In this document: in pieces, positions 42,877-42,877 of the stretch
Layout of the letters: each line of letters starts with the position of its first letter
How positions within the stretch are numbered: position 1 is the first letter of the stretch
DNA from: Geobacteraceae bacterium
GTDB lineage: Bacteria > Desulfobacterota > Desulfuromonadia > Geobacterales > Pseudopelobacteraceae
Length of the DNA stretch: 42,877 nucleotides
Direction of reading: 5' to 3'
Assembly (NCBI GenBank): GCA_013336525.1
Contig: JAAXTM010000013.1
Location: 1 to 42,877, forward strand
The notes under the pieces: generated by a model
The model's input: only the letters and a program-made list of their open reading frames with translations
Databases searched by the model: none
What the model was told of the DNA's origin: nothing
Position numbers and translations under genes: made by a program

Positions 42877-42877
42877 C

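Overview
The window looks like a chromosomal segment of a Geobacter-like bacterium (Desulfuromonadota; Geobacter, Pelobacter propionicus or Trichlorobacter type). This is inference. It rests on full-length three-domain NifU next to NifS, a membrane complex of the Ehr (Ech-hydrogenase-related) type, abundant c-di-GMP proteins (two GGDEF, one GGDEF-EAL, one HD-GYP), a TonB receptor/YfiR-like/hybrid kinase cassette, and moderate G+C. No phage genes, transposase, integrase or CRISPR array are visible.

Layout. 1-5000 (minus): hybrid histidine kinase, then a YfiR-like periplasmic protein, then a TonB-dependent receptor cut by the window start. A REC-PAS-GGDEF-EAL protein (5259-7514) runs divergently and ends at a bidirectional terminator facing nifS. 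7601-11088 (minus): phosphohexomutase, nifU, nifS. A DUF3943 protein (minus) diverges from a plus-strand housekeeping run valS, nadK, recN, cupin (12369-17959). 17961-31549 (minus): a long gene run that begins with an HTH-EIIA regulator and continues with a NuoL/HyfB-like subunit, a beta-carbonic-anhydrase-like protein, a second HyfB-like subunit, HyfC-, HyfE-, HyfF- and HyfG-like subunits and a ferredoxin/HyfI-like fusion, followed by a long GAPDH-like protein and a diguanylate cyclase.

31776-34902 (plus): Nudix hydrolase, EamA transporter, HD-GYP protein, DUF2786 protein. The last 163 bp of near-terminal DUF2786 coding sequence recur as a perfect direct copy 5.7 kb downstream. Between the copies lies a cassette of four exported proteins: two tandem PEGA/SEL1-repeat paralogues, a DUF4105 lipoprotein and a coiled-coil protein. 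Then come a DUF4149 membrane protein, a membrane-anchored TraB-like protein, an AT-rich 0.45 kb spacer with two perfect DnaA boxes, and tRNA-Ser(CGA).

The most interesting system is the Ehr locus. Its catalytic-like subunit has lost all the NiFe-binding cysteines, so it should not be a hydrogenase. A protein with the C-x-D-x-R and His/Cys zinc-ligand signature of beta-carbonic anhydrases sits between two proton-channel subunits, which recalls the DabA/DabB pairing of CO2-uptake systems. A proton-translocating complex coupled to CO2/bicarbonate chemistry is a testable hypothesis. The second most interesting item is the repeat-flanked exported-protein cassette, which looks like acquired DNA.
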